Assembly (NCBI GenBank): GCA_917880885.1
Contig: OU862915.1
Span: forward strand, 40,370,676-40,434,675
Source: Limnephilus marmoratus
Taxonomy: Eukaryota; Arthropoda; Insecta; Trichoptera; Limnephilidae
Length of the DNA: 64,000 bases
Direction of reading: 5' to 3'
Shown here: one piece after another, positions 1-13,253 of the stretch
How positions within the stretch are numbered: the first letter of the stretch is position 1
How the letters are laid out: each line of letters opens with the position of its first letter
Notes under the pieces: model-generated
Seen by the model: the letters and a program-made list of their open reading frames with translations, nothing else
Databases searched by the model: none
Told to the model about the DNA's origin: nothing
Made by a program: the position numbers and the translations under genes

Positions 1-3000
1 TTTTCTTTTTTAATCATCGTTTTAACACTTGGGTTCGGTCGTTTAAGCACTTGGGGTTGGTTAGCCTTATGGTTCCGAACAGTCTGAAATTTTGGAATCT
101 TACTAAGAATCGTGGCCTGGACACGTAACAATCAAAATATCGGCTAAAAGAAGAATTTTTGCAAAAATTCATTGTTTTACGGGTGCTTTGTAATAATAAA
201 TATGGTCGTTCATAACTTTGGCCCTATGGTTCCGAACGTTCTGAAATTTTAGGTCTTTACAAAGAATCAGGTTCTGTACTTGAATCAAAAAAGATTTTTT
301 TTAAAATCATCGTTTTAACACTTGGATTCGGTCATTTTAGCACTTGAAGTCGGAGGTTTGAACGCTTGGGGTCGGTCATAAATTTTGCCTTATGGCTCCG
401 AACCGTCTGAAATTTGGATTCTAAGTAAGAATCGTGACCTGGACACGTATCAATCAAAATTTCTATGAAATTTTTCAATTTAGTGTGAAATTTTGGATTC
501 TTACTAAAAATCATGGTCTTTACATGAATCAATCAAAAAATCTATGAAGTTTTTTTTTTTAATCAGCGTTTTAACACTTGGGTTCGCTTGTTTAAGCACT
601 TGGGGTCGGACGTTTGAACACTTGGGGTAAGACGTAACTTTTGCCTTTTGGCTCCGAAAAGTCTGAAATTTAGGATTCTTAGTAAGAATCGTGGCCTAGA
701 CGCGTACCAACAAAATTTCTTCTAAAGGTGAATTTTTGCAAAAATACATCGATTTACGGGGGCTTTGTTAAAATAATTTTGGTCGTTCATAACTTTGGCC
801 CTATGGTTCCGAACAGTGTGAAATTTTTGATTCTTACTAAAAATCATGGTCACATGGTCTTAACATGAATCAATCAAAAAATCTACGAAGAATTTTTTTT
901 TTTTTTTATCATCGTTTTAACACTTGGGTTCGCTCGTTTAAGCACTTGGGGTCGGACGTTTGAACACTTGGGGTAAGACATACCTTTTGCCTTATGGCTC
1001 CGAACAGTCTGAAATTTTGGAATCTTACTAAGAATCGTGGCCTGGATGCGTATCAATCAAAATATCGGCTAATAGAAGAATTTTTGCAGAAATTAATCGT
1101 TTTACAAGCGCTTTGTTACAATAATTTTGGTCTTTCATTACTTTGGCCCTATGGTTCCGAACAGTGTGAAATTTTGGATTCTTACTAAAAATCATAGTCT
1201 CTACATGAATCAATCAACAAATTTACGAAGAATTTTTTTTTAAATCATCGTTTTAACATTTGGGTTCGGTCGATTAAGCACTTGGGTCGGTCAGCCGGCT
1301 CCGAACAGTCTGAAATTTTGGAATCTTAATAAGAATCGTGGCCTGGACACGTAACAATCAAAATATCTACTAAAAGTAGAATTTTTGCAAAAAATCATTG
1401 TTTTACGGGCGCTTTGTAACAATAATTTTGGTACTTCATAACTTTGGCTTTATGTTTCCGAACCTTGTGAAATTTAAGGTTCTTACAAAGAATCAGGTTC
1501 TGTACTTGAAACAACAAAGCTTTTTTTTAAATCATCGTTTTAACACTTGGATCCGGTCACTTTAGCACTTGGCTTCGGACGTTTGAACGCTTGGGGTCGG
1601 TCATAAATTTTGCCCCATGGCTCCGAAAAGTCTGAAATTTTGGATTCTTAGTAAGAATCGTGGCCTGGACACGTATCAAGCAAAATTTCTTCTAAAGGTG
1701 AATTTTTGCAAAAATTAATCGATTTACGGGCGCTTTGTTAAAATAATTTTGGTCGTTCATAACTTTGGCCCTATTGTTTCGAACAGTGTGAAATTTTGGA
1801 TTCTTACTAAAAATCATAGTCTTTACAAGTCAAAAAATCTGCGAAGAATTAATATTTTTTTTTAATCATGGTTTTAACACTTGGGTTCGGTCGTTTAAGC
1901 ACTTGGGGTTGGTTAGCCTTATGGCTCCGAACAGTCTGAAATTTTGGATTCTTAGTAAGAATCATGACCTGGTCACGTATCAAGCAAAATTTCTTCTAAA
2001 GGTGAATTTTTGCAAAAATTCATCGATTTACGGGCGCTTTGTTTAAATAATTTTGGTCGTTCATAACTTTGGCTTTATGGTTCCGAACAGTGCGAAATTG
2101 TGGATTCTTCAAAGAATCAGGTTCTTTACTTGAATCAACAAAGATTTTTTTTTAAATCATCGTTTTAACACTTGAAATCGGTCTTTTTAGCACTTGTGGT
2201 CGGACGTTTGAACACTTGGGGTAAGACATAACTTTTGCCTAATGGCTCCGAAAAGTCTGAAATTTTGGATTCTTACTAAGAATCGTGGCCTGGACACGTA
2301 TCAAGCAAAATTTCTTCTAAAGGTGAATTTTTGCAAAAATTCATCGATTTACGGGCGCTTTGTTAAAATAATTTTGGTCGTTCATAACTTTGGCCCTATG
2401 GTTCCGAAGAGTGTGAAATTTTGGATTCTTACTTAAAATCATGGTCTTTACAAGTCAAAAAATCTGCGAAGATTTTTTTTTTTTAATCATCGTTTTAACA
2501 CTTGGGTTCGGTCGTTTAAGCACTTGGGGTTGGTTAGCCTTATGGCTCTGAACAGTTTGAAATTTTGGAATCTTACTAAGAATCGTGGCCTGGACACGTA
2601 ACAATCAAAATATCGGCTAAAAGAAAATTTTTTGCAAAAATTCATCGTTTTACGGGCGCTTTGTAACAATAAATATGGTCGTTCATAACTTAAGCCCTAT
2701 GGTTCCGAACAGTGTGAAATTTTGGATTCTTACTAAAAATCATGGTCTTTACAAGTCAAAAAATCTGTGAAGATTTTTTTTTTTTAATTATCGTTTTAAC
2801 ACTTGGGTTCGGTCGTTTAAGCACTTGGGGTTGGTTAGCCTTATGGCTCCGAACAGTCTGAAATTTTGGAATCTTACTAAGAATCGTGGCCTAGACACGT
2901 AACAATCAAAATATCGGCCAAAAGAAGAATTTTTGCAAAAATTCATCGTTTTACGGGCGCTTTGTAACAATTATTATGGTCGTTCATAACTTTGGCCCTA

Positions 3001-6000
3001 TGGTTCCGAACCTTCTGAAATTTTAGGTTCTTACAAAGATTCAGGTTCTGTACTTGAATCAACAAAGATTTTTTTTTAAATCATCTTTTTAACTCTTGGA
3101 TTCGGTCATTTTAGCACTTGGGGTCGGACGTTTGAACGCTTGGGGTCGGTCATAACTTTTGCCTTATGGCTCCGAACCGTCTGAAATTTTGGATTCTTAG
3201 TAAGAATCGTGATCTGGACACGTATGAATCAAAATTTCACTAAGAGTAGAATTTTTGCAGAAATTTATCGTTTTACGAGCGCTTTGTTACAATTATTTTG
3301 GTCGTTCATAACTTTGGCCCTATGTTTCCGAACAGTGTGAAATTTTGGATTCTTACTAAAAATCATGGTCTAAAAATCAATTAACCAAAAAATCTACGAA
3401 GAATTTTTTTTTTTAATCATCCTTTTAACACTTGGGTTCGCTCGTTTAAGCACTTGGGGTCGGACGTTTGAACACTTGGGGTAAGACATAACTTTTGCCT
3501 AATGGCTCCGAAAAGTCTGAAATTTTGGATTCTTAGTAAGAATCGTGGCCTGGACACGAATCAAGCCAAATTTCTTCTAAAGGTGAATTTTTGCAAAAAT
3601 AAATCGATTTACGGCCGCTTTGTTAAAATAATTTTGGTCGTTCACAACATTGGCCGTATGGTTCCGAACAGTGTGATAATTTGGATTCTTACTAAAAATC
3701 ATGATGTTTACATGAATCAGTCAAAAAATCTACGAAGAATTTTTTTTTTTTTTAATCATCGTTTTAACACTTGGGTTCGGTCGTTTAAGCACTTAGAGTT
3801 GGTAAGCCTTATGGCTCCGAACAGTCTGAAATTTTGGAATCTTACTAAGAATCGTGGCCTGGATACGTAACAATCAAAATATCGGCTAAAAGTAGAATTT
3901 TTGCAAAAATTCTTCGTTTTACGGGCGCTTTGTAACAATAATTATGTTTGTTCATAACTTTAGCCCAAGGGTTCGGAACCTTGTTAAATTTTTGATTCTA
4001 TTAAGAATCATGTTCTGTAGACGAATCAATCAAAAATATCAACAAAGATACGAAGAATTTTTTTATTTTTTAATCTTCGTTTTAACACTTGGGTTTGGTC
4101 GTTGACGCACTTGAAGTCGGTTAGCCTTATGGCTCCGAACATTTTGAAATTTTGGAATCTTACTAAGAATCGTGGCCTTGACACGTAACAATAAAAAAAT
4201 TGGCTAAAAGTAGAATTTTCGCAAAAATTCTTCGTTTTACGGGCGCTTTGTAACAATAATTATGGTCGTTCATAACTTTGGCCCTATGGTTCCGAACCTT
4301 GTGAAATTTTTGATTCTATTAAGAATCATGATCTGTACACGATCTAATGAATATATCAAAATAGATTTTTTTTTTAAATCATCGTTTTAACACTTGGGTT
4401 CGCTCGTTTAAGCACTTGGGGTCGGACGTTTGAACACTTGGGGTAAGACATAACTTTTGCTTTATGGCTCCGAACGGTCTGAAATTTTGAATTTTTTCAA
4501 GAATCGTGGCCTGGACACGTATCAATCAAAATTTCTTCTGAAAGTAGAATTTTTGCACAAATTCATCGTTTTACGAGGGCTTGGTTACAATAATTTTAAT
4601 TGTTCATAACTTTGGCCCTATGCTTCCGAACAGTGTGAAATTATGGATTCTTACTAACCATCATGGTCTTTACATGAATCAATCAAAAAATCTACGAAGA
4701 TTTTTTTTTTTTTAATCATTGTTTTAAAACTTGGGTTCGGTTGTTTAAGCACTTGGGTCGGTTAGCCTTATGTTCGAAGGAACAGTCTGAAATTTTGGAA
4801 TCTTACTAAGAATCGTGGGTTGGACTCGTAACAATCAAAATATCGGCTAAAAGTAGAATTTTTGCTAAAATCATTCGTTTTACGGGCGCTTTGTAACAAT
4901 AATTATGGTCGTTCATAACTTTAGCCCTATGGTTCCGAACCTTGTGAAATTTTTGATTCTATTAAGAATCATGTTCTGTAGACGAATCAATCAAAATATC
5001 AACAAAGTTTTTATTTTAATCATCGTTTTAACACTTGGAATTGCTCGCTTAAGCACTTGGGGTCGGCCGTTTGAACACATGAGGTAAGACATAACTTTTG
5101 CCTTATGGCTCCGAACCGTCTGAAATTTTGGATTTTTAGTAAGAATCGTGGCCTGGATACGAATCAATCAAAATTTCGGCTAAAAGTAGAATTTTTGCAA
5201 AAATTCATCGATATACGGGCGCATTGTTACAATAATTTTGGTCGTTTATAACTTTGGCCCTATGGTTCCGAACCTTGTGAAAATTTTGATTCTTACTATG
5301 AATCATGTTCTGTACACGAATCAATCAAAATATCAACAAAGATTTTTTTTTTAAATCATCGTTTTAACACTTGGGTTCGCTCGTTTAAGCACTTGGGGTC
5401 GGACGTTTGAACACTTGGGGTAAGACATAACTTTTGCTTTATGGCTCCGAACCGTCTGAAATTTTGGATTTTTTCAAGAATCGTAGCCTGGACACGTATC
5501 AATCAAAATTTCTTCTGAAATTAGAATTTTTGCACAAATTCATCGTTTTACGAGGGCTTGGTTACAATAATTTTAATCGTTCATAACTTTGGCCCTATGC
5601 TTCAGAACAGTGTGAAATTATGGAATCTTACTAACAATCATGGTCTTTACATGAATCAATCAAAAAATCTACGAAGAATTTTTTTTTTTTTTGTAATCAT
5701 AGTTTTAACACTTGGGTTCGGTCGATTAAGCACTTGGGGTCGGTAAGCCTTATGGCTCCGAGCAGTCTGAAATTTAGGAATCTTACTAAGAATCGTGGCC
5801 TGGACACGTCACAATTAAAATATCGGCTAAAAGTAGAATTTTTGCAAAAATTCATCGTTTTACGTGCGCTTTGTTACAATTATTTTGGTCGTTCATAACT
5901 TTGGCCCTATGTTTCCGAACAGCGTGAAATTTTGGATTCTTACTAAAAATCATTGTCTTTACATGAATCAATCAAAAAATCTACGAAGAATTTTTTTTTT

Positions 6001-6904
6001 TTAACCATCATTTTAACACTTGGGTTCGCTCGTTTAAACACTTGGGGTCGGACGTTTGAACACTTGGGGTAAGACATAACTTTTGCCTAATGGCTCCGAA
6101 AAGTCTGAAATTTTGGATTCTTAGTAAGAATCGTGGCCTGGACACGTATCAAGCAAAATTTCTTCTGTAGGTGAATTTTTGCAAATATTAATCGATTTAC
6201 GGGCGCTTTGTTAAAATAATTTTGGTCGTTCATAACATTGGCCCTATGGTTCCGAACAGTGTGAAATTTTGGATTCTTACTAAAAATCAGTCAAAAAATC
6301 TACGAAGAATTTTTTTTTTTTTTAATCATCGTTTTAACACTTGGGTTCGGTCTATTAAGCACTTGGGGTTGGTTAGCTGATGGCTCCAAACAGTCTGAAA
6401 TTTTGGAATCTTACTAAGAATCGTGGTATGGACACGTAACAATCAAAATATCGGCTAAAAGTAGAATTTTTGCAAAAATTCATCGTTTTACGGGCGCTTT
6501 GTAACAATTATTATGGTCGTTCATAACTTTGGCCCTATGGTTCCGAACCTTCTGAAATTTTAGGTTCTTTCAAAGATTCAGGTTCTGTACTTGAATAAAC
6601 AAAGATTTTTTTTTAAATCATCGTTTTAACACTTGGATTCGGTCATTTTAGCACTTGGGGTCAGAAGTTTGAACGCTTGGGGTCGGTCATAACTTTTGCC
6701 TTATGGCTCCGAACAGTCTGAAATTTTGGAATCTTACTAAGAATCGTGGCCTGGACACGTAACAATCAAAATATCGGCTAAAAGTAGAATTTTTGTAAAA
6801 ATTCATCGTTTTACGAGCGCTTGGTTACAATAATTTTAATCGTTCATAACTTTGGCCCTATGCTTCCGAAGAGTGTGAAATTTTGGATTCTTACTAACAA
6901 TCAT
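1..6904 (+). repeat. Satellite array, block 1 (left, more heterogeneous)
   Basis: Head-to-tail dimeric satellite. Alternating anchors TATGGCTCCGAAC (half A) and TATGGTTCCGAAC (half B) recur about every 150-180 bp, giving dimers of about 300-335 bp. Half B has a poly-T tract of variable length followed by ACACTTGGG minirepeats. This block differs from the right-hand array: many units carry variant linkers (for example GAACGCTTGGGGTCGGTC near 1580 and 3140), single-base changes are denser, and I could not find a long exactly repeated higher-order unit. Two units at about 2487 and 2788 are 301 bp apart and nearly identical. The window opens inside a half B. There are no genes; the short open frames on both strands follow the repeat period. 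Confidence 0.95.
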
Positions 6905-7187
6905 CAACACCTCTGCCATAGGTCAACCCAAGTGGTTCGCTATGTTTGGTGATTTAGCACGGGTGCCCGGGTTCATGGGGTGAGGTGTGTAGGTCTTGGA
7001 GGCGGATAACCAGGACACACTGAACCCCAGATTCCTACCCAACCCTTAAACCATCTTCCTTCCCAGAACTCTTTCCTTCCTTTCCTTTAAAAAACCCTAC
7101 ACACAGCATCCTCAAAGATGACATAGGCCCTGAGAGAAATTATTTTCCTCAAGGCCTCCTGTGTGGAGCACATCTAAAAAAAAAAAA
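6905..7187 (+). mobile_element. Short retroelement with a LINE-like 3' tail (SINE-like or internally deleted LINE)
   Basis: About 283 bp of non-satellite, GC-richer sequence ending in 14 A residues (7176-7189, the last of which can be assigned to the target). Satellite AATCAT lies at both edges (6899-6904 and 7188-7193), as expected of a short target-site duplication. The last ~90 bp before the A tail (from about 7100) closely matches the 3' end of the long retrotransposon at 13188-16161, including GACATAGGCCCTGAG and CTCCTGTGTGGAG. The first ~190 bp have no counterpart in the part of that element seen here. It may be a non-autonomous element using the LINE's machinery, or a LINE copy with its 5' UTR joined to its 3' UTR. 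No open frame of note. ACACCTC (6907) and GAGGTGT (about 6982) could pair in the head. Confidence 0.8.
7100..7165 (+). other. 3' hairpin of the short element
   Basis: CACACAG (7100-7106) pairs with CTGTGTG (7159-7165). Inside it, GGCC..TGAG (from 7126) can pair with CTCA.GGCC (ending 7156) with one mismatch. The same two-stem layout occurs at 16073-16141 in the long element, so the structure is kept although the bases between differ. It is likely a recognition signal for the reverse transcriptase; that role is inferred. Confidence 0.6.
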
Positions 7188-10100
7188 AATCATGGTCTTT
7201 ACATGAATCAATCTCCGAACAGTCTGAAATTTTGGAATCTTACTAAGAATCGTGGCCTGGACACGTAACAATCAAAATATCGGCTAAAAGTAGAATTTTT
7301 GCAAAAATTCATCGTTTTACGGGCGCTTTGTAACAATAATTATGGTTGTTCATAACTTTAGCCCTATGGTTCCGAACCTTGTTAACTTTTTGATTCTATT
7401 AAGAATCATGTTCTGTAGACGAATCAATCAAAATATCAACAAAGATACGAAGAATTTTTTTTAATTTTTAATCATCGTTTTAACACTTGGGTTTGGTCGT
7501 TGACACACTTGGGGTCGGTTAGCCTTATGGCACCGAACAGTCTGAAATTTTGGAATCTTACTAAGAATCGTGGCCTTGACACGTAATAATAAAAAAATCG
7601 GCTAAAAGTAGAATTTTTGCAAAAATTCATCGTTTTATGGGCGCTTTGTAACAATAATTATAGTCGTTCATAACTTTGGCCCTATGGTTCCGAACCTTGT
7701 GTAATTTTTGATTCTATTAAGAATCATGTTCTGTAGACGAATCAATCAAAATATCAACAAAGATTTTTTTTTAATCATCGTTTTAACACTTGGGTTTGCT
7801 CGTTTAAGCACTTGGGGTCGGACGTTTCAAGACTTAGGGTAAGACATAACTTTTGGTTTATGGCTTTTGGATTCAAAGTAAGAATCGTGGCCTGGACACG
7901 TATCAATCAAAATTTCTTCTGAAAGTAGAATTTTTCAGAAATTCATCGTTTTACGAGCGCTTAGTTACAATAATTTTAATCGTTCATAACTTTGGCCCTA
8001 TGCTTCCGAACAGTGTGAAATTTTGGATTCCTACTAAAAATCATGGTCTTTACATGAATCAATCAAAAAATCTACGAAGAATTTTTTTTTTTTTTTATCA
8101 TCGTTTTAACACTTTGGTTCGGTCGTTTAAGCACTTTGGGTCAGTTAGCCTTATGGCTCCGAACAGTCTGAAATTTTGGAATCTTACTAAGAATCGTTGC
8201 CTTGACACGTAATAATAAAAAAATCGGCTAAAAGTAGAATTTTTGCAAAAATTCATCGTTTTATGGGGGCTTTGTAACAATAATTATGGTTGTTCATAAC
8301 TTTAGCCCTATGGTTTCGAACCTTGTTAAATTTTTGATTCTATTAAAAATCATGTTCTGTAGACGAATCAATCAAAATATCAACAAAGTTACGAAGAATT
8401 TATTAATTTTTTAATCATCGTTTTAACACTTGGGTTTGGTCGTTGACGCACTTGAAGTCGGTTAGCCTTATGGCTTCGAACAGTTTGAAATTTTGGAATC
8501 TTACTAAGAATCGTGGCCTTGACACGTAACAATAAAAAAATCGGCTAAAAGTAGAATTTTCGCAAAAATTCATCGTTTTACGGGCGCTTTGTAACAATAA
8601 TTATGGTCGTTCACAACTTTGGCCCTTTGGTTCCGAACCTTGTGAAATTTTTGATTCTATTAAGAATCATGATCTGTACACGAACTAATGAATATATCAC
8701 AAAAGATTTTTTTTTAAATCATCGTTTTAACACTTGGGTTCGCTCGTTTAAGCACTTGGGGTCGGACGTTTGAACACTTGGGGTAAGACATAACTTTTGC
8801 TTTATGGCTCCGAACCGTCTGAAATTTTGGATTCTTTTTAAGAATCGTGGCCTGGACACGTATCAATCAAAATATCGGCTAAAAGTAGAATTTTTGCAAA
8901 AATCATTCGTTTTTCTGGCACTTTGTAACAATAATTATGGTCGTTCATACCTTTAGCCCTGTGGTTCCTAACCTTGTGAAATTTTTGATTCTATTAAGAA
9001 TCATGTTCTGTAGACAAATCAATCAAAATATTAACAAAGATTTTTTTTTTAAATCATCGTTTTAACACTTGGGTTCCCTCGTTTAAGCACTTGGGGTCAG
9101 ACGTTTGAACACTTGGGGTAAGACATAACTTTTGCTTTATGGCTCCGAACCGTCTGAAGTTTTGGATTCGTATTAAGAGTCGTGGCCTGGACACGTATCG
9201 ATCAAAATTTTCTTCTGAAAGTAGAATTTTTGCAGAAATTCATCGTTTTACGAGCGCTTGGTTACAATAATTTTAATCGTTCATAACTTTGGCCCTATGC
9301 TTCCGAACAGTGTGAAATTTTGTATTCTTACTAATAATCATGGTCTTTACATGAATCAATCAAAAAATGTATGAAGAATTATTTTTTTTTAATCATCGTT
9401 TTAACACTTTGGTTCGTTCGTTTAAGCACTTGGGGTTGGTTAGCCTTATGGCTCCGAACAGTCTGAAATTTTGGAATCTTACTAAGAATCGTGGCCTTGA
9501 CACGTATCAATAAAAAAATCGGCTAAAAGCAGAAATTTTGCAAAAATTCATCGTTTTACAGGCGCTTTGTAACAATAATTATGGTCGTTCATAACTTTGG
9601 CCCTATGGTTCGGAACCTTGTTAAATTTTTGATTCTATTAAGAATCATGTTCTGTAGACGAATCAATCAAAATATCAACACAGATACAAAGAATTTTTTT
9701 TATTTTTTAATCATCGTTTTAACACTTGGGTTTGGTCGTTGACGCACTTGAAGTCGGTTAGCCTTATGGCTCCGAACAGTTTGAAATTTTGGAATCTTAC
9801 TAAGAATCGTGGCCTTGACACGTAACAATAAAAAAATCGGCTAAAAGTAGAATTTTCGCAAAAATTCATCGTTTTGCGGGCGCTTTGTAACAATAATTAT
9901 GGTCGTTCATAACTTTGGCCCTATGGTTCCGAACCTTGTGAAATTTTTGATTCTATTAAGAATCATGATCTGTACACGAACTAATGAATATATCAAAAAA
10001 GATTTTTTTTAAATCATCGTTTTAACACTTGGGTTCGCTCGTTTAAGCACTTGGGGTCGGACGTTTAAACACTTGGGGTAAGACATAACTTTTGCTTTAT

Positions 10101-13100
10101 GGCTCCGAACCGTCTGAAATTTTGGATTCTTTTTAAGAATCGTGGTCTGGACACGTATCAATCAAAATTTCTTCTGAAAGTAGAATTTTTCAGAAATTCA
10201 TCGTTTTACGAGCGCTTGGTTACAATAACTTTGGTCGTTCATAACTTTGGCCCTATGGTTCCAAACAGTGTGAAATTTTGGATTCCTACTAAAAATCATG
10301 GTCTTTACCTTTATCAATCAAAAAATCTACGAAGAATTTCTTTTTTTTTTTAATCATTGTTTTAAAACTTGGGTTCGGTTGTTTAAGCATTTGGGGTCGG
10401 TTAGCGTTATGGCTCCGAACAGTCTGAAATTTTGGAATCTTATTAAGAATCGTGGCCTGGACACGTATCAATCAAAATTTCTTCTGAAAGTAGAATTTTT
10501 GCAAAAATCAATCGTTTTACGGGCGCTTTGTAACAATAATTATATTCGTTCATAACTTTGGCCCTATGGTTCCGAACAGTGTGAAATTTTGGATTCTTAC
10601 TAAAAATCATAGTCTTTACATGAATCAATCAAAAATCTACGAAGAATTTTTTTTTTGTAATCATCGTTTTAACACTAGGGTTCGGTCAATTAAGCACTTG
10701 GGGTCGGTTCGCCTTATGGCTCCGAACAGTCTGAAATTTTGGAACCTTACTAAGAATAGTGGGTTGGACTCGTAACAATGAAAATATCAGCTAAAAGTAG
10801 AATTTTTGCTAAAATCATTCGTTTTACGGGCGCTTTGTAACAATAATTATGGTCGTTCATAACTTTGGCCCAATGGTTCCGAACCTTGTGAAATTTTTGA
10901 TTCTATTAAGAATCATGTTCTGTAGACGAATCAATCAAAATATCAACAAAGATTTTTTTTTTAATCATCGTTTTAACACTTGGGTTTGCTCGCTTAAGCA
11001 CTTGGGGTCGGCCGTTTGAACACTTGAGGTTAGACATAACTTTTGCCTTATGGCTCCGAACCGTCTGAAATTTTGGATTTTTAGTAAGAATCGTGGCCTG
11101 GACACGTATCAATCAAAATTTCGGCTAAAAATAGAATTTTTGCAAAAATTTATCGATATACGGGCGCTTTGTTGCAATAATTTTTGTCGTTTATAACTTT
11201 GCCCCTATGGTTCCGAACCTTGTGAAAATTTTGATTCTTACTATGAATCATGATCTGTACACGAACTAATGAATATATCAACAAAGATTTTTTTTTTAAA
11301 TCATCGTTCTAACACTTGGGTTCGCTCGTTTAAGCACTTGGGGTCGGACGTTTGAACACTCGGTGTAAGACATAACTTTTGCTTTATGGCTCCGAACCGT
11401 CTGAAATTTTGGATTCTTTTTAGGAATCGTGGCCTGGACACGTATCAATCAAAATTTCTTCTGAAAGTAGAATTTTTGCAGAAATTCATCGTTTTACGAG
11501 CGCTTGGTAACAATTACTTTGGTCGTTCATAACTTTGGCCCTATGGTTCCGAACAGTGCGAATTATTGGATTCTTACTAACAATCATGGTCTTAATATGA
11601 ATCCATAAAAAATCTACGAAGAATTTTTTTATTTTTTAATCATCGTTTAAACACTTGGGTTCGGTCGTTTAAGCACTTGGGATCGGGTAGCCTTATGGCT
11701 CCGAACAGTCTGAAATTTTGGAATCTTACTAAGAATCGTGGCCTTGACACGTAACAATAAAAAAATCGGCTAAAAGTAGAATTTTCGCAAAAATTCATCG
11801 ATACACGTGCGCTTTGTTACAATAATTTTGGTCGTTTATAACTTTGGCCCTATGGTTCCGAACCTTGTGAAAATTTTGATTCTTACTATGAATCATGTTC
11901 TGTACACGAATCAATAAAAATATCAACAAAGCTTTTTTTTTTTAAATCTTCGTTCCAACACTTGGGTTCGCTCGTTTCAGCTCTTGGGGTCGGCCGTTTG
12001 AACACTTGGGGTAAGACATAACTTTTGCTTTATGGCTCCGAACCGTCTGAAATTTTGGATTCTTTTTGAGAATCGTGGTCTGGACACGTATCAATCAAAA
12101 TTTTTTCTGAAAGTAGAATTTTTGCAGAAATTCATCGTTTTACGAGCGCTTGGTTACAATAACTTTGGTCGTTCATAACTTTGGCCCTATGGTTCCGAAC
12201 AGTGTGAAATTTTGGATTCTTACTAACAATCATGATCTTTACCTTTATCAATCAAAAAATCTACGATGAATTTTTTTTTTTTTTTAATCATCGTTTTACA
12301 ACTTGGGTTCGGTTGTTTACGAACAGTCTGAAATTTTGGAATCTTATTTAGAATCGTGGCCTGGACACGTATCAATCAAAATTTCTTCTGAAAGTAGAAT
12401 TTTTGCAAAAATCATTCGTTTTACGGGCGCCATGTAACAATAATTATATTCGTTCATAACTTTGGCCCTATGGTTCTGAACAGTCTGAAATTTTGGATTA
12501 TTACTAAAAATCATGGTCTTTACATGAATCCATCAAAAATCTACGAAGAATTTTTTTTTTTTTTTAATCTTCGTTTTAACACTTGGGTTTGCTTGTTTAA
12601 GCACTTGGGGTCGGACGTTTGAACACTTAGGGTAAGACATAGCTTTTGCCTTATGGCTCCGAACAGTCTGAAATTTTGGAACCTTACTAAGAATCGTGGG
12701 TTGGACTCGTAACAATCAAAATATCGGCTAAAAGTAGAATTTTTGCTAAAATCATTCGTTTTACGGGCGCTTTGTAACAATAATTATGGTCGTTCATAAC
12801 TTTGGCCCTATGGTTCCGAACCTTGTGAAATTTTTGATTCTATTAAGAATCATGTTCTGTAGACGAATCAATCAAAATATCAAAAAGATTTTTTTTTTTA
12901 ATCATCGTTTTAACACTTGGGTTTGCTCGCTTAAGCACTTGGGGTCGGACGTTTGAACACTTGGGGTAAGACATAACTTTTGCTTTATGGCTCCGAACCG
13001 TCTGAAATTTTGGATTCTTTTTGAGAATCGTGGTCTGGACACGTATCAATCAAATTTTTTTCTGAAAGTAGAATTTTTGCAGAAATTCATCGTTTTACGA

Positions 13101-13187
13101 GCGCTTGGTTACAATAACTTTGGTCTTTCATAACTTTGGCCCTATGGTTCCGAACAGTGTGAAATTTTGGATTCCTACTAAAAATCA
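7188..13187 (+). repeat. Satellite array, block 2
   Basis: Same dimeric satellite and orientation as block 1. The first monomer is defective: after ATGAATCAATC at about 7212 the sequence jumps to TCCGAACAGTCTG, missing roughly 100 bp of half B. A second small deletion is at about 12314, where a B linker joins GAACAGTCTG directly and the usual AAGCACTTGGGG...GGCTCC is absent. The segment about 10290-11200 has close relatives at about 16170-17060 and 42700-43600. It contains the undisturbed counterpart (about 10298) of the site where the long retrotransposon is inserted at 13187. No genes. Confidence 0.95.
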
Positions 13188-13253
13188 ACAACATCAACAA
13201 ATAACGTCATTACAGCGGCGAGGAGTAGGCGTCCCCGGTGCGGGCTAAAACTG

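Noticed and set aside
6905..7000. tRNA- or 5S-derived promoter boxes in the short element head
   Set aside because: GGTTCGCTATG, GGTTCATGGGG and TAGCACGGGTG partly resemble box B or box A, but the fit is poor and the spacing is wrong.
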